Shown: piece by piece, positions 6,762 through 15,673 of the stretch
Numbering within the stretch: position 1 is the stretch's first letter
Layout: every line of letters begins with the position of its first letter
Assembly: GCA_020635015.1 (NCBI GenBank)
Contig: JACKAP010000019.1
Span: forward strand, 1 to 34,109
DNA: 34,109 nucleotides
Origin: Calditrichia bacterium
Lineage (GTDB): Bacteria > Calditrichota > Calditrichia > RBG-13-44-9 > J075
Reading direction: 5' to 3'
The notes under the pieces: model-generated
Told to the model about the DNA's origin: nothing
Databases searched by the model: none
Seen by the model: the letters and a program-made list of their open reading frames with translations, nothing else
Program-made: the position numbers and the translations under genes

Positions 6762-8330
6762 TTACGGCCTGCGAATCCCCAACTTCCGCATATGATAGCG
6801 GATATTGTGTTCCGACATGCCCAGCATCCGGGCCGCGCGCGACTGATTCCATTCGCATCGTTCCAGGGCCTCGAGAATGACCTGCTTCGAGAAGGTTGAT
6901 AGCTGCTCATTGAATGATGCGGTCGCGGCATCATCGGCACGCCAATCGTTGAGCGCGGTTTTCAGATCCGGCGGCAGCATGGTCAGCGAAATGCTGTTCG
7001 CCTCCGGCGGGGTAAGGGCCAGCAGGCGTTCCACCAGATTCTGCAATTCCCGGATATTGCCGGGCCAATCTTTCTGTTTTAACCAGTCGATGATATGCGG
7101 CGGAAACATCACCTCCGGCCGGCTGCTCTGTTCCAGAAAATGACGTACCAGTAACCCGATGTCTTTTCGCCGCTCGTTTAAGGAAGGAATGTAAATTGGG
7201 TAAATATGCAACCTGTAAAACAAGTCTTCGCGGAAACGGCCCTCCTGAACCATCCCCTGCAAAGCGGCGCTGGAGGCGGAGATAACCCGCACATCCACCT
7301 TACGAAGCTGCCCTCCCCCCAACGGCATGATCTCCCCTTCCTGTAACACCCGCATCAATTTCGCCTGGATCGCCAGGGAGAGATTGGCAATCTCATCGAG
7401 GAAAAGCGTACCGCCGCTCGCCTTCTCGAACCAGCCTTTACGGGCGATTACGGCTCCGGTAAAAGCGCCTTTTTCATGTCCGAACAATTCCGCTTCGACA
7501 AGATTCTCCGGTATCGCGCCGCAATCAACCGCCACAAAGGGACCTTCAGCGCGCCGGCCAAATTTGTGCAGCGCCCGGGCCACCAGTTCCTTGCCGGTGC
7601 CACTTTCGCCCTGCAGCAGCACCCGAATATCGGTTCTGGCGGCAGCCTCAATCGCTTGCAGCATCTCCAGAAAGGGCTTGCTCTTGCCGATCAATCCAAC
7701 CGCCCGGTATTTGGGAATCAAGGTTTTCGTGGAAGCCGGGGGCAGGAACATCCCGGCGTACAATTCGGTATTCCGGAAATAAGGGACGGAAATCGTGGCG
7801 ATTTTCTTGAGGTAATCCATCTCGGCGCTGTCAAAACCTTTTCGCTCAGCGTTTCGGACAACCAGGATTGCCCCCAGCAGCGTGCCGGCGATCTGGAGTG
7901 GCGCGCCCAATACGGACATTCGCTGGTCGTCGAAATCAATCTCCTTGAATCGGGGGTCTTTGTGAATGTTATTGGCCAGCAAAGGCCGGCGCTGCTGAAA
8001 AATCCATCCGGCAATCAAACTGTGGCGGATCTGGGATAACCGCTGCTCGCGGCGCGTTTCCCCGCTGAAAAGCACGGTTTTCCGGGTCTCGCGGGTTTGG
8101 GGATTGATCAGCACAATCACTGCGTAGTCACTCACAAGCAGGGTGGCCGACTCATTGGCGATCAGGGAGAGAATTTCATCAAAGCTATTCTGCGCGCTGA
8201 GCGCTTCCGCAAACTCGAAAAGATGTTGATGATCCAGTGGAGGCATAATCCAGGACATCCTCGTGTGCTCTGTGTCTCTGTGGCAATTATATTTGATATT
8301 CGCCAAATGATGCGTCAATCGATCCGACAC
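6762..8330 (-). CDS. sigma-54-dependent transcriptional activator (GAF-AAA+-Fis)
   Basis: Bacterial enhancer-binding protein. A GAF sensor domain lies at about residues 35-190, the AAA+ domain at about 215-440 with Walker A GESGTGKE (241-248), GAFTGA (288-293, the sigma-54 contact loop) and a Walker B-type TLFLDEIANL, and a Fis-type helix-turn-helix at the end (NQSRAARMLGMSEHNIRYHM). It has no response-regulator receiver domain, so GAF ligand binding or phosphorylation by a partner kinase is the likely input. The start used here is GTG 8330, with AGGTGA seven bases upstream overlapping the stop of the kinase gene. ATG codons at 8258 and 8246 are real alternatives, because residues 16-24 are encoded by a dispersed repeat (8268-8284). 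It is probably co-transcribed with the kinase. Confidence 0.92.
   Translation of the reverse strand: MSDRLTHHLANIKYNCHRDTEHTRMSWIMPPLDHQHLFEFAEALSAQNSFDEILSLIANESATLLVSDYAVIVLINPQTRETRKTVLFSGETRREQRLSQIRHSLIAGWIFQQRRPLLANNIHKDPRFKEIDFDDQRMSVLGAPLQIAGTLLGAILVVRNAERKGFDSAEMDYLKKIATISVPYFRNTELYAGMFLPPASTKTLIPKYRAVGLIGKSKPFLEMLQAIEAAARTDIRVLLQGESGTGKELVARALHKFGRRAEGPFVAVDCGAIPENLVEAELFGHEKGAFTGAVIARKGWFEKASGGTLFLDEIANLSLAIQAKLMRVLQEGEIMPLGGGQLRKVDVRVISASSAALQGMVQEGRFREDLFYRLHIYPIYIPSLNERRKDIGLLVRHFLEQSSRPEVMFPPHIIDWLKQKDWPGNIRELQNLVERLLALTPPEANSISLTMLPPDLKTALNDWRADDAATASFNEQLSTFSKQVILEALERCEWNQSRAARMLGMSEHNIRYHMRKLGIRRP
8268..8284. repeat. dispersed repeat CTCTGTGTCTCTGTGGC, copy 1
   Basis: Seventeen bases identical to 19201-19217, where the sequence is one arm of an intergenic inverted repeat. 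Here it is a single arm located at the kinase/regulator junction, within the longest reading of the sigma-54 activator. Its position argues that the true start of that activator may lie downstream of it. Confidence 0.8.
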
Positions 8331-8336
8331 CCGTTA

Positions 8337-11252
8337 TCACCTGGCAATTGAAACACCCTGCTTCAGCCGTTCAACCCGTTTTTCAGCTTCTACGACTTGT
8401 GGTTTCAGCACCGGATCGCAATCCCGCCAGTGCCAGATGAACTGTTCATAATGGGTGATGGCCTGCTCGACCTCACCCATTTCTTCAAATATCTCTGCCA
8501 TCAGGTGATGTTTCGGTGCTTTGTAGATCAGTTCCGGATAGCTGAAGCTGCCCAACAAGCGCAGCCAGCGCAGCGCTGCTTCAGGACGCCCCAATTTTCT
8601 CAAAACCCGGGCACGCAGGAAACGCTCGTACGCCATCGCATGTATAAAATCGCGGGGCGCAAGGCCCCGGTTCCATTTTTCCAGGGTCAGTTGCTGCAAG
8701 TTGTTCCATGCCGCATCGAAATGCCCATTTTCATAGTTGACTTTTGCACGGATCGTATGGATGAAGTTGGAGATTATATTTTGGATTGCCTCATCCCGAA
8801 CCTCTAGCAGGGCCTGCTCCAGGGAGTCTGCCTGAATGCTCGCATCCCCCAGATCATTACGGTAAAGATCCAGCAACGCCATGCCAATATGCTTTTCCAT
8901 ACCGGACGTCGCGACGATCTGAGCCTCCAAAGTATCCAATACACCCGGCGGGATGACATTATACGGTACATCATTGAACTGAAGCCAAAACAAAGCGGAC
9001 GGCTTTGACTTTACAAACCATCGATTGCCTTCACGCCATTTTCCCAAAGCGGCTTTTAGAAAAGCAAGCGTCATATAACCCTGGATTTTCCATCTGGATT
9101 CCAGATAATCCGCCAGCAAATACGATGCGATGTTTTCCGCTGTTTCGTAATCACGGTTCAAAAGTGCCACGATTTTGCTGATGTAACCCAAATGCAATGG
9201 ATTGAGATTACTCAGTTTGACGTTCAGCAAATCATCCTGGCCGGCCGTGCCTTCCAGGTAGGCCAGCCCGGGGCCCAGATATGCGGCAAAATTGCTTTCC
9301 GGGGCGATCTCCAGACGTTTTCGCATGGCCCGGATCAACGCTTCTTTATCTGTTTCCACCACTGCCGCAAATTCGAAAGGAAAGAAGCCCATTTCATAAT
9401 TCGGAAACACTTCGTTCAGCCGGGCGGCAATCTTCCTGGTTTCATCATACGTCTGCCCCTTCAGCGGGGCATACCAGCCCAAAATCTCACTGAGCATATG
9501 CAGCGTCTGCCAGTCATGCGGGTAGGCTCGTAAGATGCGGCGCAGCCCCTGTTCGGCTTCGGCAAGCGCTAATCGCGAACGGTGCTGATAGGCGCTCAGG
9601 AAGTCGCGGTCCGGCTGCGACAGCTTCTCCTGGTACCTGACGGCCTGGCGGACCAGAAATGAAACACTCAACTCGGTGCGGGATGAGTAGCGGCGGTGAA
9701 CTGCCAGGCGCAACCAGGCAAGCGCAAAAGTGGAATCGAATTGAACCGCCCGCCACCAATCATCCACCGCCAGGGTATACTGGCCGGTGCGCAATTTAGC
9801 TTCCCCGGCCATAAAGGCCGAAAGTGCCTCGTGCGAAGCGGTGGAGAGCGACTCAAGACTCAAGTCCGGTGACGCCTTTTCGATGCCTAACCGCTTTATG
9901 AGCTGGAGGCCAATGTCATCAGCCAGCTTGAGGTAATCCATCTTCGGCAATACCTTGCTTTCGCAGGCGGCCAGGAGTGAACCATCATAGCGGTACAATG
10001 ACGCCGCCAATTTCAAGTTGTCATCGCTCTGGTAGATCGTCCCCTGAACATAGAATTCCGCCCCAAAGTGCCTGGCAACAGACACTCCCGCATCCGCGGG
10101 CAGGTTTCCGGAATAGCTTTCATTAATATGGCTATAAACCGCAATGGGATCTACACGCTGAATTTCACCTGTGCCATCCAGCCGGATCGCCAGCAAATCT
10201 GTCACGCTTTCTTTGAGATGCTCCAACGCCTGATCGCCCTGCAACCCAAAGGGCAAGACGGCCAGCCGGTTTTCGACAATCGATTGATGCTGCGATTCTG
10301 AGTATGAGATCTCAAAGTTGCGCGAGATAAAAACCATCAGGAACAGCAAGAGCATAACTCCCATCGCGACAAATGCGCTTCGCCGGTGCTGTATCCATTT
10401 GCTTTTCAGATGCCGCTCAGGTTTTTGGCCCATCCGGATCAATTGCAGGTCATTCAGAAGGTCACTCATGGAAGGATAGCGGTGCTGCGGTTTTTTCATC
10501 AAACACCGGTCGATGACATCAGACAGGGCTTTCGGCGCCTCAGTATTGACGCGTTTTACCGGTACATGCCGATTGCTGACCACCGCAAACGCCAGACCTT
10601 GCTCGTATTCTGAACTGAAAGGAAGCTGCTCCGTCACCATTTCATACAGCATAACCCCCAGCGACCAGATATCCGAACGCTGGTCAGCCTCACGGCCCTG
10701 GGTTTGTTCGGGAGACATGTAAGCCTGGGTGCCAAAAACCGCGCCGGTACGGGTATGCTTGCTCTCACCGGCGAGTTTGGCCAGCCCGAAATCCAGGATC
10801 TTCACCGCTCCCCGGGGGGTGATCATAATATTAGCGGGCTTGATATCCCGATGAACAATCCCGGCGGCATGCGCCTGTTGCAGCCCTTCCCCGATCTTTA
10901 TCGCGATATCAAGCGCATCGTCAAGCGGGATCATGCCGCGGCTGATACGCTGCTCCAGGGTTTCCCCTTCGTAAAATTCCATGGCGATGAAGAGCTGGCC
11001 ATGTGCCGTTGCGCCAATTTCATGAATGGTACAGATACTTGGATGGTTCACCCGCGAGGCTGCACGGGCTTCGTTGACAAAACGCCGCTTGCTTTCTTCA
11101 TTGCGGATCAGGTTAGGCTGGAGAAACTTCAGGGCCACATCCCGGCCGAGCTTTGTGTCCTTAGCCTTGAAGACAAGCCCCATCCCGCCTTCCCCCAGCT
11201 TCTCGGTTATGCGGTATTGGGCGACCTGATCACCGATTTTTACGATATCCAT
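8337..11252 (-). CDS. membrane-anchored Ser/Thr protein kinase with TPR region
   Basis: Encodes 971 residues. Residues about 13-275 are a complete PknB-type kinase: glycine loop GEGGMG (20-25), ATP-anchoring K42, helix-C E61, catalytic HRDIKPAN (134-141), DFG (154-156) and APE-like SPEQ. A single transmembrane helix follows at about 293-312. The distal part starts with a TolB/FlgO-like segment (LAVLPFGLQG...), which in related proteins precedes tetratricopeptide arrays, and the remainder is helical with TPR-like alternation (for example AWLRLAVHRRYS and EAALRWLRLLG). By topology the kinase is cytoplasmic and the TPR part periplasmic. All catalytic residues are present. It lies six bases before the sigma-54 activator gene, which makes the activator or its regulon the obvious candidate target. 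The ribosome-binding site is weak. Confidence 0.92.
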   Translation of the reverse strand: MDIVKIGDQVAQYRITEKLGEGGMGLVFKAKDTKLGRDVALKFLQPNLIRNEESKRRFVNEARAASRVNHPSICTIHEIGATAHGQLFIAMEFYEGETLEQRISRGMIPLDDALDIAIKIGEGLQQAHAAGIVHRDIKPANIMITPRGAVKILDFGLAKLAGESKHTRTGAVFGTQAYMSPEQTQGREADQRSDIWSLGVMLYEMVTEQLPFSSEYEQGLAFAVVSNRHVPVKRVNTEAPKALSDVIDRCLMKKPQHRYPSMSDLLNDLQLIRMGQKPERHLKSKWIQHRRSAFVAMGVMLLLFLMVFISRNFEISYSESQHQSIVENRLAVLPFGLQGDQALEHLKESVTDLLAIRLDGTGEIQRVDPIAVYSHINESYSGNLPADAGVSVARHFGAEFYVQGTIYQSDDNLKLAASLYRYDGSLLAACESKVLPKMDYLKLADDIGLQLIKRLGIEKASPDLSLESLSTASHEALSAFMAGEAKLRTGQYTLAVDDWWRAVQFDSTFALAWLRLAVHRRYSSRTELSVSFLVRQAVRYQEKLSQPDRDFLSAYQHRSRLALAEAEQGLRRILRAYPHDWQTLHMLSEILGWYAPLKGQTYDETRKIAARLNEVFPNYEMGFFPFEFAAVVETDKEALIRAMRKRLEIAPESNFAAYLGPGLAYLEGTAGQDDLLNVKLSNLNPLHLGYISKIVALLNRDYETAENIASYLLADYLESRWKIQGYMTLAFLKAALGKWREGNRWFVKSKPSALFWLQFNDVPYNVIPPGVLDTLEAQIVATSGMEKHIGMALLDLYRNDLGDASIQADSLEQALLEVRDEAIQNIISNFIHTIRAKVNYENGHFDAAWNNLQQLTLEKWNRGLAPRDFIHAMAYERFLRARVLRKLGRPEAALRWLRLLGSFSYPELIYKAPKHHLMAEIFEEMGEVEQAITHYEQFIWHWRDCDPVLKPQVVEAEKRVERLKQGVSIAR

Positions 11253-11297
11253 TAATTTACTTCATTTCTAATTCTACTTTCAGACTTGAAAAATTGA

Positions 11298-11374
11298 CCC
11301 ACGAAATACTCGAAAAGGCACCTCAAAAAGGTAAAATTTATGAACCTTTCGCATCATTTCGAGTATTTCGTGGG
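11298..11374. repeat. intergenic inverted repeat (CCCACGAAATACTCGAAA)
   Basis: The 18-base arm at 11298-11315 is the exact reverse complement of 11357-11374. A second, inner pairing (AAAGGT near 11327 with ACCTTT near 11344) makes a branched hairpin. It fills the gap between the GH13 gene and the kinase gene, both on the minus strand. It has no T-run directly after the stem on either strand, so it is better viewed as a dispersed repeat than a terminator, although it could end GH13-side or kinase-side read-through. Confidence 0.75.
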
Positions 11375-11417
11375 CATTATTATCCATCATTCAGGATAAT
11401 GCCTTAAAGTAGCACTT

Positions 11418-14400
11418 TTAATCCTTACGCTTCCCATCATCTTTTTTCGGATTGCCCGGACGTTTTTTCTTTTCCTGTGCAATTTTCGATTTGGCTGTTT
11501 TCTCCTTCGCTGCGGTCACGGTTTTCCCGGCAGTCTTTTTCCCGGATTTGGCGGGCGCCGCCTTCGCCTTCTTCCCGGATGCTGCCGCTTTACGCCGGGC
11601 AGGCCCCTTCAGCGCCGCCAGCAGCTTCTCCACCCGGTATTCCGAAGCAGCCTCCGCTTTTTGCCATTTTTCGACCACCTCATAGATCGCCAGGATGGTC
11701 TTCCCGGTTGCCTCCGGCGCCGGGGTTTTCTTTTTCCGGCCGGTAGCAGATGCCGGTTTGGCGGCCGTCTCAGCCGGAGCAGCGGCAAGATGCCCGGCCA
11801 CCCCAATCACAAACAGCCAGCCGGCAAGGGTGCCGAAGCCTTCCTGATTGAACCAGAGCACCTCATTGAAGCGGTTCACCTGAAGCAGATGCTGCACCTC
11901 CGGATCGCGCAGCAGTCGAGCTAGCAGCGCATGGGCCCGGTCTTTTTTAGGCGCCTTCTCATCAAACCAGCCCTGACAGGCGGTGAGCAGTTTCAGCATC
12001 GTGCCGGCATGGGCCGCTTCGTCGGCATTCAACCCAAGCTTGGTGAGGGTATTGCGCACCACTTTATGGATCAGCCATTCATCCAGCAGGGTACGGCTGC
12101 GGGTGGCGCTGTCGCCGTTTCCGGCAATCGCTCCCAGGCGATGGAACAATGTCCAGCAGAGCAGCACTTCCCGGGCGGCGGTTGCATCCAGCCGGGCATC
12201 CAGCACTTCGGCGGCGGCTTTGAATTTTCGCGACCCGGGTGGCGCATACTGTTGGCGCAGCTTCTCGCCGTTCAGGCCCCACAGCATCTCTACTTCCCGG
12301 CGCACCTGCCGGGCCAGCGGCGCCGCGACTTCCTGAAAGCCGCCATATGCCTTCCCCGCTTCCAGGAAATTTTGGTAGCGCGTTTCTAGATCGTCGAGTA
12401 TCGCTTCATCCGGGCGTGTATCAGTTGAAGCTTCGCCCACAGTATCCGCCGCCGGCAGCAGTTGCTGCAGGAAATCCGGATTGACAAACTCGCGCAGCGC
12501 CTGGTGAATCGGCTGCAGATGCAGCTCCTGCAGCGCCTCGTCGATGCTCGGCACCCCCCGCCCCTGCAAACTGGCGTTCAGGCGGGCATATGAGCGGCTC
12601 GCGTCATCGCGCACCTCGCGGAAGTCCAGAAACACCTGGTATTTATAGGCTCCCAGTTCGATATACATCCCCTGCTCCCACAAGGTGCGGGCATGATAGA
12701 TATATTCCAGGCCGTTGATCTGATCGCGGAAGATCAAATAGTCATCTTCCCCGCTGGGCAGGGCCAGGCCTTCTCCCAGGGTGCGCTGGCGCAGCACCTT
12801 GCTTTGTCCCTCGCTGTCCTTCTCGGAGAAAGCCGCCGAGGTGCGGATCCATCCCCGGCAGTCGGCATAGGCATTGTGAAACACCACCAGGGTGCGCTCG
12901 CCGCGGTAGCGATTGGAGTAGGCGAAGACGTTCTCGTTTACGCTGCCGTTGGGATTGTAAAGATCATAGAGCAAAAAGTGCTCCACTTCCGCAAAGAGAT
13001 AGCGCTTTTTCAGCAGCGGGAATATCTCCCGCTCATGCCGCGACACCAGGTACGGATTCGGAGCTTCATCGTGATAAGCCCGACGGTACTCCATGCCGTA
13101 CTTCTCCCGAAACCCTTCTACCTGCCCGTGCCCGAACATCGGCAGGCCCGGCATGGTGGCCATCATCATACAGATCCCGAAATACTTGTCGCCGTCGCCG
13201 AACTGGTTGACGGCGGTTTCCTCATCGGGATTGTTCATGAAGTTCACATAGCGTTTGAGTACTTCCGGTTCAAACTCGATAGTGTTCTTGATGGTATAAC
13301 GGTATTTCTTGTTTTCCTCGTTCTTGAGCATGTTCATAAAAGCGCTGTTGTAGACCCGGTGCATCCCCAGGGTGCGCACAAAATAACCTTCCATCATCCA
13401 GAAGGCCTCCGCCAGCAGCAGGGTATCCGGGGCCTCCTGGGCCACCCGGTCGACCACCTCGCGCCAGAATTCCACCGGCATGGCGGCATCGAACTGGGCC
13501 TTGGTGAGGCCGTATTCCGCCCGGGAGGGGATATCCCCGCCGCTGCCCGGCTCGGGGTACCACAGGCGCTGGTAGTGGCGCTTGGCCAGGGTCATGGCGG
13601 CGTCGAAGCGGATGATTGGAAAGCGCCGCGCCACCTCCAGAATGGTCTGGATCACCGCCTCCCGCACCTGGGGATTGAGATAGTTCAACTGGGCGGTATC
13701 GTTCCAGGGCATGCTGGTGCCGTCATTGCCGTGATAGATGTAGCGGGTAACCCCGTTGCGCAGGTGGTGCCATTTGAACACCACCGCTGCATCGGTGCGG
13801 TCGTAGTAATGCTTCTCCAGGTAGATGCCAATGTCGGGATGCTCGGAGAGATCGGCGCTGTTGAAATCGTAGGAGGGGAACGGCGGATAGGGCAGTTGCA
13901 CAAACCAGTCGGGGTGCTCCACCATCCATTTCGAGACCACCCCGGTATGATTGGGCACCATGTCGCTGGCCAGGCGAATCCCCCGCTGCCAGCAGCGGTC
14001 GCGCAGCACGCTATAAGCAGCATCACCGCCCAGCTCATTGGCAATGGTGTAGGAATCCAGGGCATAGGCCGAGGCCTCCGCCTCCGGATTGCCGCACATG
14101 TGCTTGATCTTTTGCGAGGCCTTGCTGCGCTCCCAGATGCCGATCAGCCACAGCCCGGTAAAGCCCCAGCGGGCCAGTTGATCGATCTCCTCGTCGGGGA
14201 TCTCGTCCAGCCGGCGGATCGGGCGCTGGTATTTTTTCGAGAGCTGATCCAGCCACACCAGGGTGCTCTTGGCCATCAGCACCAGGCGGGGCATCCAGTG
14301 CATGTCCGGGCTGAATTGTTCCGGCTCATCATCGGCATAGGCATAATCCGGCACATGGGTGGGGGCGGTGCCCAGGCCGGGATTAAAGCGGATCTTCTGC

Positions 14401-15299
14401 TCCTCGCTGATAAAATCCATCCCGCGCAGCAAGCGCACGTCGTAAGGCTGGCCGGGCACGCCCCAGGTTTCCATGAAGGCTTTGCCCAGCAACAGCTCCC
14501 ACTTGATCCGCGCCGCCCCGCTGAGGTACATCCCCCAATGATCGCGCATGAAGCGCAGTTGCTCGGTCAGCGATCCGGGGCTCTGCTGGGCCGGAAGGCG
14601 CAGCAGGCGGATCAGGTTCTGCTCCCCGCCGGCCGGACCGAACAGCGGCTGGGTATCGAAGAAATTGTAGACCTCCTCCATCACTTCCCCGTAGCGGGTC
14701 TGCTCCCGCAGCGGCGCGTCGTCAAACAGCTCCTGGTAGCGGGAAAAGGCCGGATTGAGGTTCGCCAGCCAGAGCAGGAGCATCTCTTCCAGGGCGATCT
14801 GGCGATTGGCAACCCCGTCGGTCTGCCCTTTCAGGTAATCGGCGACATTGATTTTCTCCAGGTAAACGTCCAGCGGAGGGAACTCTTCCACGAAGATCCG
14901 CAGGGTCTTCTCCACCTCAGCGGGACTGAAGTGCGTCTCCAGCCAGTCTAATGCCTCGGCAAACACCCCCGGCTTGATGCTCTCACGGTACTGGGTGATG
15001 AGAATGTGCATGATCTCATCGATCAGGCCCATGGCATTGATCTCCGCCGCGCTGACCGCCTGCTCCGGAGAATTAACCAGATCGCGCTGCGCATTGACCT
15101 TCTGCGCAAACAACTGGGCGGCGTGGAAGTTGGCAAAGATGACCTTTCCTTTAGCGGTAAAAAGGGTGAGATCGAACTGATACTTGTCTCGCGCCTTGCG
15201 GGAAACGTGAAATTCCATGGTGGGAGCGGGCCCTGCCGGATCCGCCGAAGCAAAGGGAAGCCGGGTGAAGCCGGCCTGGATGGCAATCGTATTGTTCAC
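11418..15299 (-). CDS. very large GH13 (alpha-amylase family) protein with basic C-terminal tail
   Basis: Encodes 1293 residues with no signal peptide, so probably cytoplasmic. The first 340 or so residues are helical and unassigned. The catalytic TIM barrel spans about 370-760. Region I is DMVPNH (D446-H451), region II IRFDAAMTL with the nucleophile at D566, region III LLLAEAFW with the acid/base at E631, and region IV FMNNPD with the transition-state Asp at D692. Region IV usually reads HD; here the His is Pro. A second large helical region follows. The last 100 or so residues are Lys/Ala/Pro-rich (KKAKAAPAKSGKKTAGK and similar), like histone H1. The likely substrate is an intracellular alpha-glucan or maltodextrin; transferase activity is equally possible. 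The start is GTG with AGAGG about ten bases upstream. Confidence 0.85.
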   Translation of the reverse strand: MNNTIAIQAGFTRLPFASADPAGPAPTMEFHVSRKARDKYQFDLTLFTAKGKVIFANFHAAQLFAQKVNAQRDLVNSPEQAVSAAEINAMGLIDEIMHILITQYRESIKPGVFAEALDWLETHFSPAEVEKTLRIFVEEFPPLDVYLEKINVADYLKGQTDGVANRQIALEEMLLLWLANLNPAFSRYQELFDDAPLREQTRYGEVMEEVYNFFDTQPLFGPAGGEQNLIRLLRLPAQQSPGSLTEQLRFMRDHWGMYLSGAARIKWELLLGKAFMETWGVPGQPYDVRLLRGMDFISEEQKIRFNPGLGTAPTHVPDYAYADDEPEQFSPDMHWMPRLVLMAKSTLVWLDQLSKKYQRPIRRLDEIPDEEIDQLARWGFTGLWLIGIWERSKASQKIKHMCGNPEAEASAYALDSYTIANELGGDAAYSVLRDRCWQRGIRLASDMVPNHTGVVSKWMVEHPDWFVQLPYPPFPSYDFNSADLSEHPDIGIYLEKHYYDRTDAAVVFKWHHLRNGVTRYIYHGNDGTSMPWNDTAQLNYLNPQVREAVIQTILEVARRFPIIRFDAAMTLAKRHYQRLWYPEPGSGGDIPSRAEYGLTKAQFDAAMPVEFWREVVDRVAQEAPDTLLLAEAFWMMEGYFVRTLGMHRVYNSAFMNMLKNEENKKYRYTIKNTIEFEPEVLKRYVNFMNNPDEETAVNQFGDGDKYFGICMMMATMPGLPMFGHGQVEGFREKYGMEYRRAYHDEAPNPYLVSRHEREIFPLLKKRYLFAEVEHFLLYDLYNPNGSVNENVFAYSNRYRGERTLVVFHNAYADCRGWIRTSAAFSEKDSEGQSKVLRQRTLGEGLALPSGEDDYLIFRDQINGLEYIYHARTLWEQGMYIELGAYKYQVFLDFREVRDDASRSYARLNASLQGRGVPSIDEALQELHLQPIHQALREFVNPDFLQQLLPAADTVGEASTDTRPDEAILDDLETRYQNFLEAGKAYGGFQEVAAPLARQVRREVEMLWGLNGEKLRQQYAPPGSRKFKAAAEVLDARLDATAAREVLLCWTLFHRLGAIAGNGDSATRSRTLLDEWLIHKVVRNTLTKLGLNADEAAHAGTMLKLLTACQGWFDEKAPKKDRAHALLARLLRDPEVQHLLQVNRFNEVLWFNQEGFGTLAGWLFVIGVAGHLAAAPAETAAKPASATGRKKKTPAPEATGKTILAIYEVVEKWQKAEAASEYRVEKLLAALKGPARRKAAASGKKAKAAPAKSGKKTAGKTVTAAKEKTAKSKIAQEKKKRPGNPKKDDGKRKD

Positions 15300-15673
15300 G
15301 GAAGAAATTCCTCTCTTGTCATAGATCCATTTGATCTCGTATGCTGATCACAGAAGAAGAAATATAACAAGCCGGTCGATATTATGAAACCTTTATTGTT
15401 CGCTTTGTGTTTGCGGAGTACGCGATCTGCGTCGTCACCACCGCGATCTGTTCCGGGTAATCCTGACGCAAATCGCGCACCCCGCAAATGGTACCCCAAA
15501 TCGCAGCTCCGTTTATCCATTCACAAAATAAAAATCTCCGTGCCAAAATAAATCTTCCTGACTACATTGGCTGCTCACTGATACCACATGGTCTTAAAAT
15601 GAGCATTTACCGATGAGCATTCACCATTTACCATTAAAAATGTTGTTATATATACCCAAGGAAAACCCATCCC
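15300..15673. other. divergent intergenic region between GH13 and OPT genes
   Basis: About 370 bases that must hold the promoters of both divergent genes. It contains the inverted repeat listed separately (15410-15488) and a short direct repeat near 15600-15626 (GAGCATTTACC then GAGCATTCACC). An AT-rich patch with TTATATATA near 15646-15654 is a possible -10 region for the OPT gene, but no good -35 partner was found. The 74-codon minus-strand frame across the region has no ribosome-binding site and runs through the inverted repeat, so it is not called. Confidence 0.5.
15410..15488. repeat. imperfect 24-base inverted repeat
   Basis: The arm at 15410-15433 (starting TTTGCGGAGTACGCG) pairs with 15465-15488 (ending CCCGCAAA) with three mismatches over 24 bases and a 31-base spacer. 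The mismatches are all transition-type (A/G or C/T), as expected of an ageing repeat or of a stem that keeps G-U pairs in RNA. Located between divergent genes, so it is not needed as a terminator. Confidence 0.75.

Noticed and set aside
12693..14951. 752-codon plus-strand open frame
   Set aside because: It lies wholly antisense to the GH13 gene, is His/Gly/Val-rich in the way typical of antisense frames in GC-rich DNA, and has no domain or ribosome-binding site.
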